Of a stretch of DNA of 6,286 bases, positions 6,239 through 6,286 are shown in pieces. Origin of the DNA: Candidatus Vogelbacteria bacterium (GTDB taxonomy: Bacteria; Patescibacteriota; Minisyncoccia; Phycocordibacterales; XYD1-FULL-46-19); contig CAIKBK010000058.1 in the NCBI GenBank assembly GCA_903825615.1, positions 1-6,286 on the forward strand, in the 5' to 3' direction. Within the stretch, counting starts at the first letter, position 1; each line of letters starts with the position of its first letter. The notes beneath the pieces were generated by a model. The model saw nothing but the letters and a program-made list of their open reading frames with translations, ran no database searches and was not told the origin of the DNA. Position numbers and translations under genes: made by a program.

Positions 6239-6267
6239 AAATAAATTTTACTGCCTGTTGTTTATTT
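6226..6267 (+). terminator. Rho-independent terminator of dnaB-recR, overlapping the recR stop
   Basis: CAACAGGCAGTAAAA (6226-6240) and TTTTACTGCCTGTTG (6246-6260) are perfect 15-bp complements around the 5-nt loop ATAAA, followed by TTTATTT. The left arm includes the final recR codons and the stop at 6236-6238. This is the most stable hairpin in the window and should terminate the operon efficiently. Part of the 3' coding sequence is therefore constrained by RNA structure as well as by protein. Confidence 0.9.
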
Positions 6268-6285
6268 ACCCTTTCCTTTTTTAGG
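6262..6285 (-). CDS. Possible C-terminal tail of a convergent gene (PKKGKGK, partial)
   Basis: On the minus strand from 6285 the codons read P-K-K-G-K-G-K followed by a TAA stop at 6264-6262, just outside the recR terminator hairpin. A lysine/glycine-rich tail ending at a shared terminator is what a convergent gene end would look like. Seven codons cannot establish a gene, and A-rich DNA gives such a reading easily. Confidence 0.2.
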   Translation of the reverse strand, partial: PKKGKGK

Positions 6286-6286
6286 C

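Overview
The window looks like bacterial chromosomal housekeeping DNA. The candidate phyla radiation (Patescibacteria, Parcubacteria-like) is the best guess. This rests on compact gene spacing, small core proteins, native genes with no Shine-Dalgarno sequence, -10 boxes lying only 6-8 nt from start codons (leaderless mRNAs), and the general look of the CorA, CysRS, DnaB and RecR sequences. TGA acts as a stop (end of corA), so the glycine-TGA code of Gracilibacteria/Absconditabacteria is unlikely. The taxonomic call is an inference made without a database search.

Layout: (1) At 1-1203 on the minus strand lies a PDZ/S41 carboxyl-terminal processing protease. It is open at the left edge and probably lacks only a short tail. 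(2) A 63-bp divergent intergenic region (1204-1266) holds two face-to-face promoters with overlapping -35 boxes, framed by a 13-bp inverted repeat with one mismatch. (3) On the plus strand, a CorA-family membrane protein overlaps a short cysteinyl-tRNA synthetase by 10 bp. (4) At 3419-4162 sits a self-contained cassette: a consensus sigma70-type promoter, a 5' leader, the only good Shine-Dalgarno in the window, a GTG-started seven-helix membrane protein of unknown function, and a hairpin terminator. Its codon use differs from its neighbours. (5) A second terminator-like hairpin and an extended -10 promoter precede dnaB, followed 3 bp later by recR. The recR stop codon lies inside a perfect 15-bp terminator stem.

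Functionally the native genes are a mixed set: extracytoplasmic proteolysis, possible divalent cation handling, tRNA charging, replicative helicase, and recombinational repair. dnaB and recR form a natural replication/repair pair. The points most worth a second look are the CorA homologue lacking the GMN selectivity motif, the CysRS that ends early right before the foreign-looking cassette, the cassette itself, and the symmetric divergent promoter region. I see no CRISPR array, transposase, tRNA, rRNA or obvious defence system.
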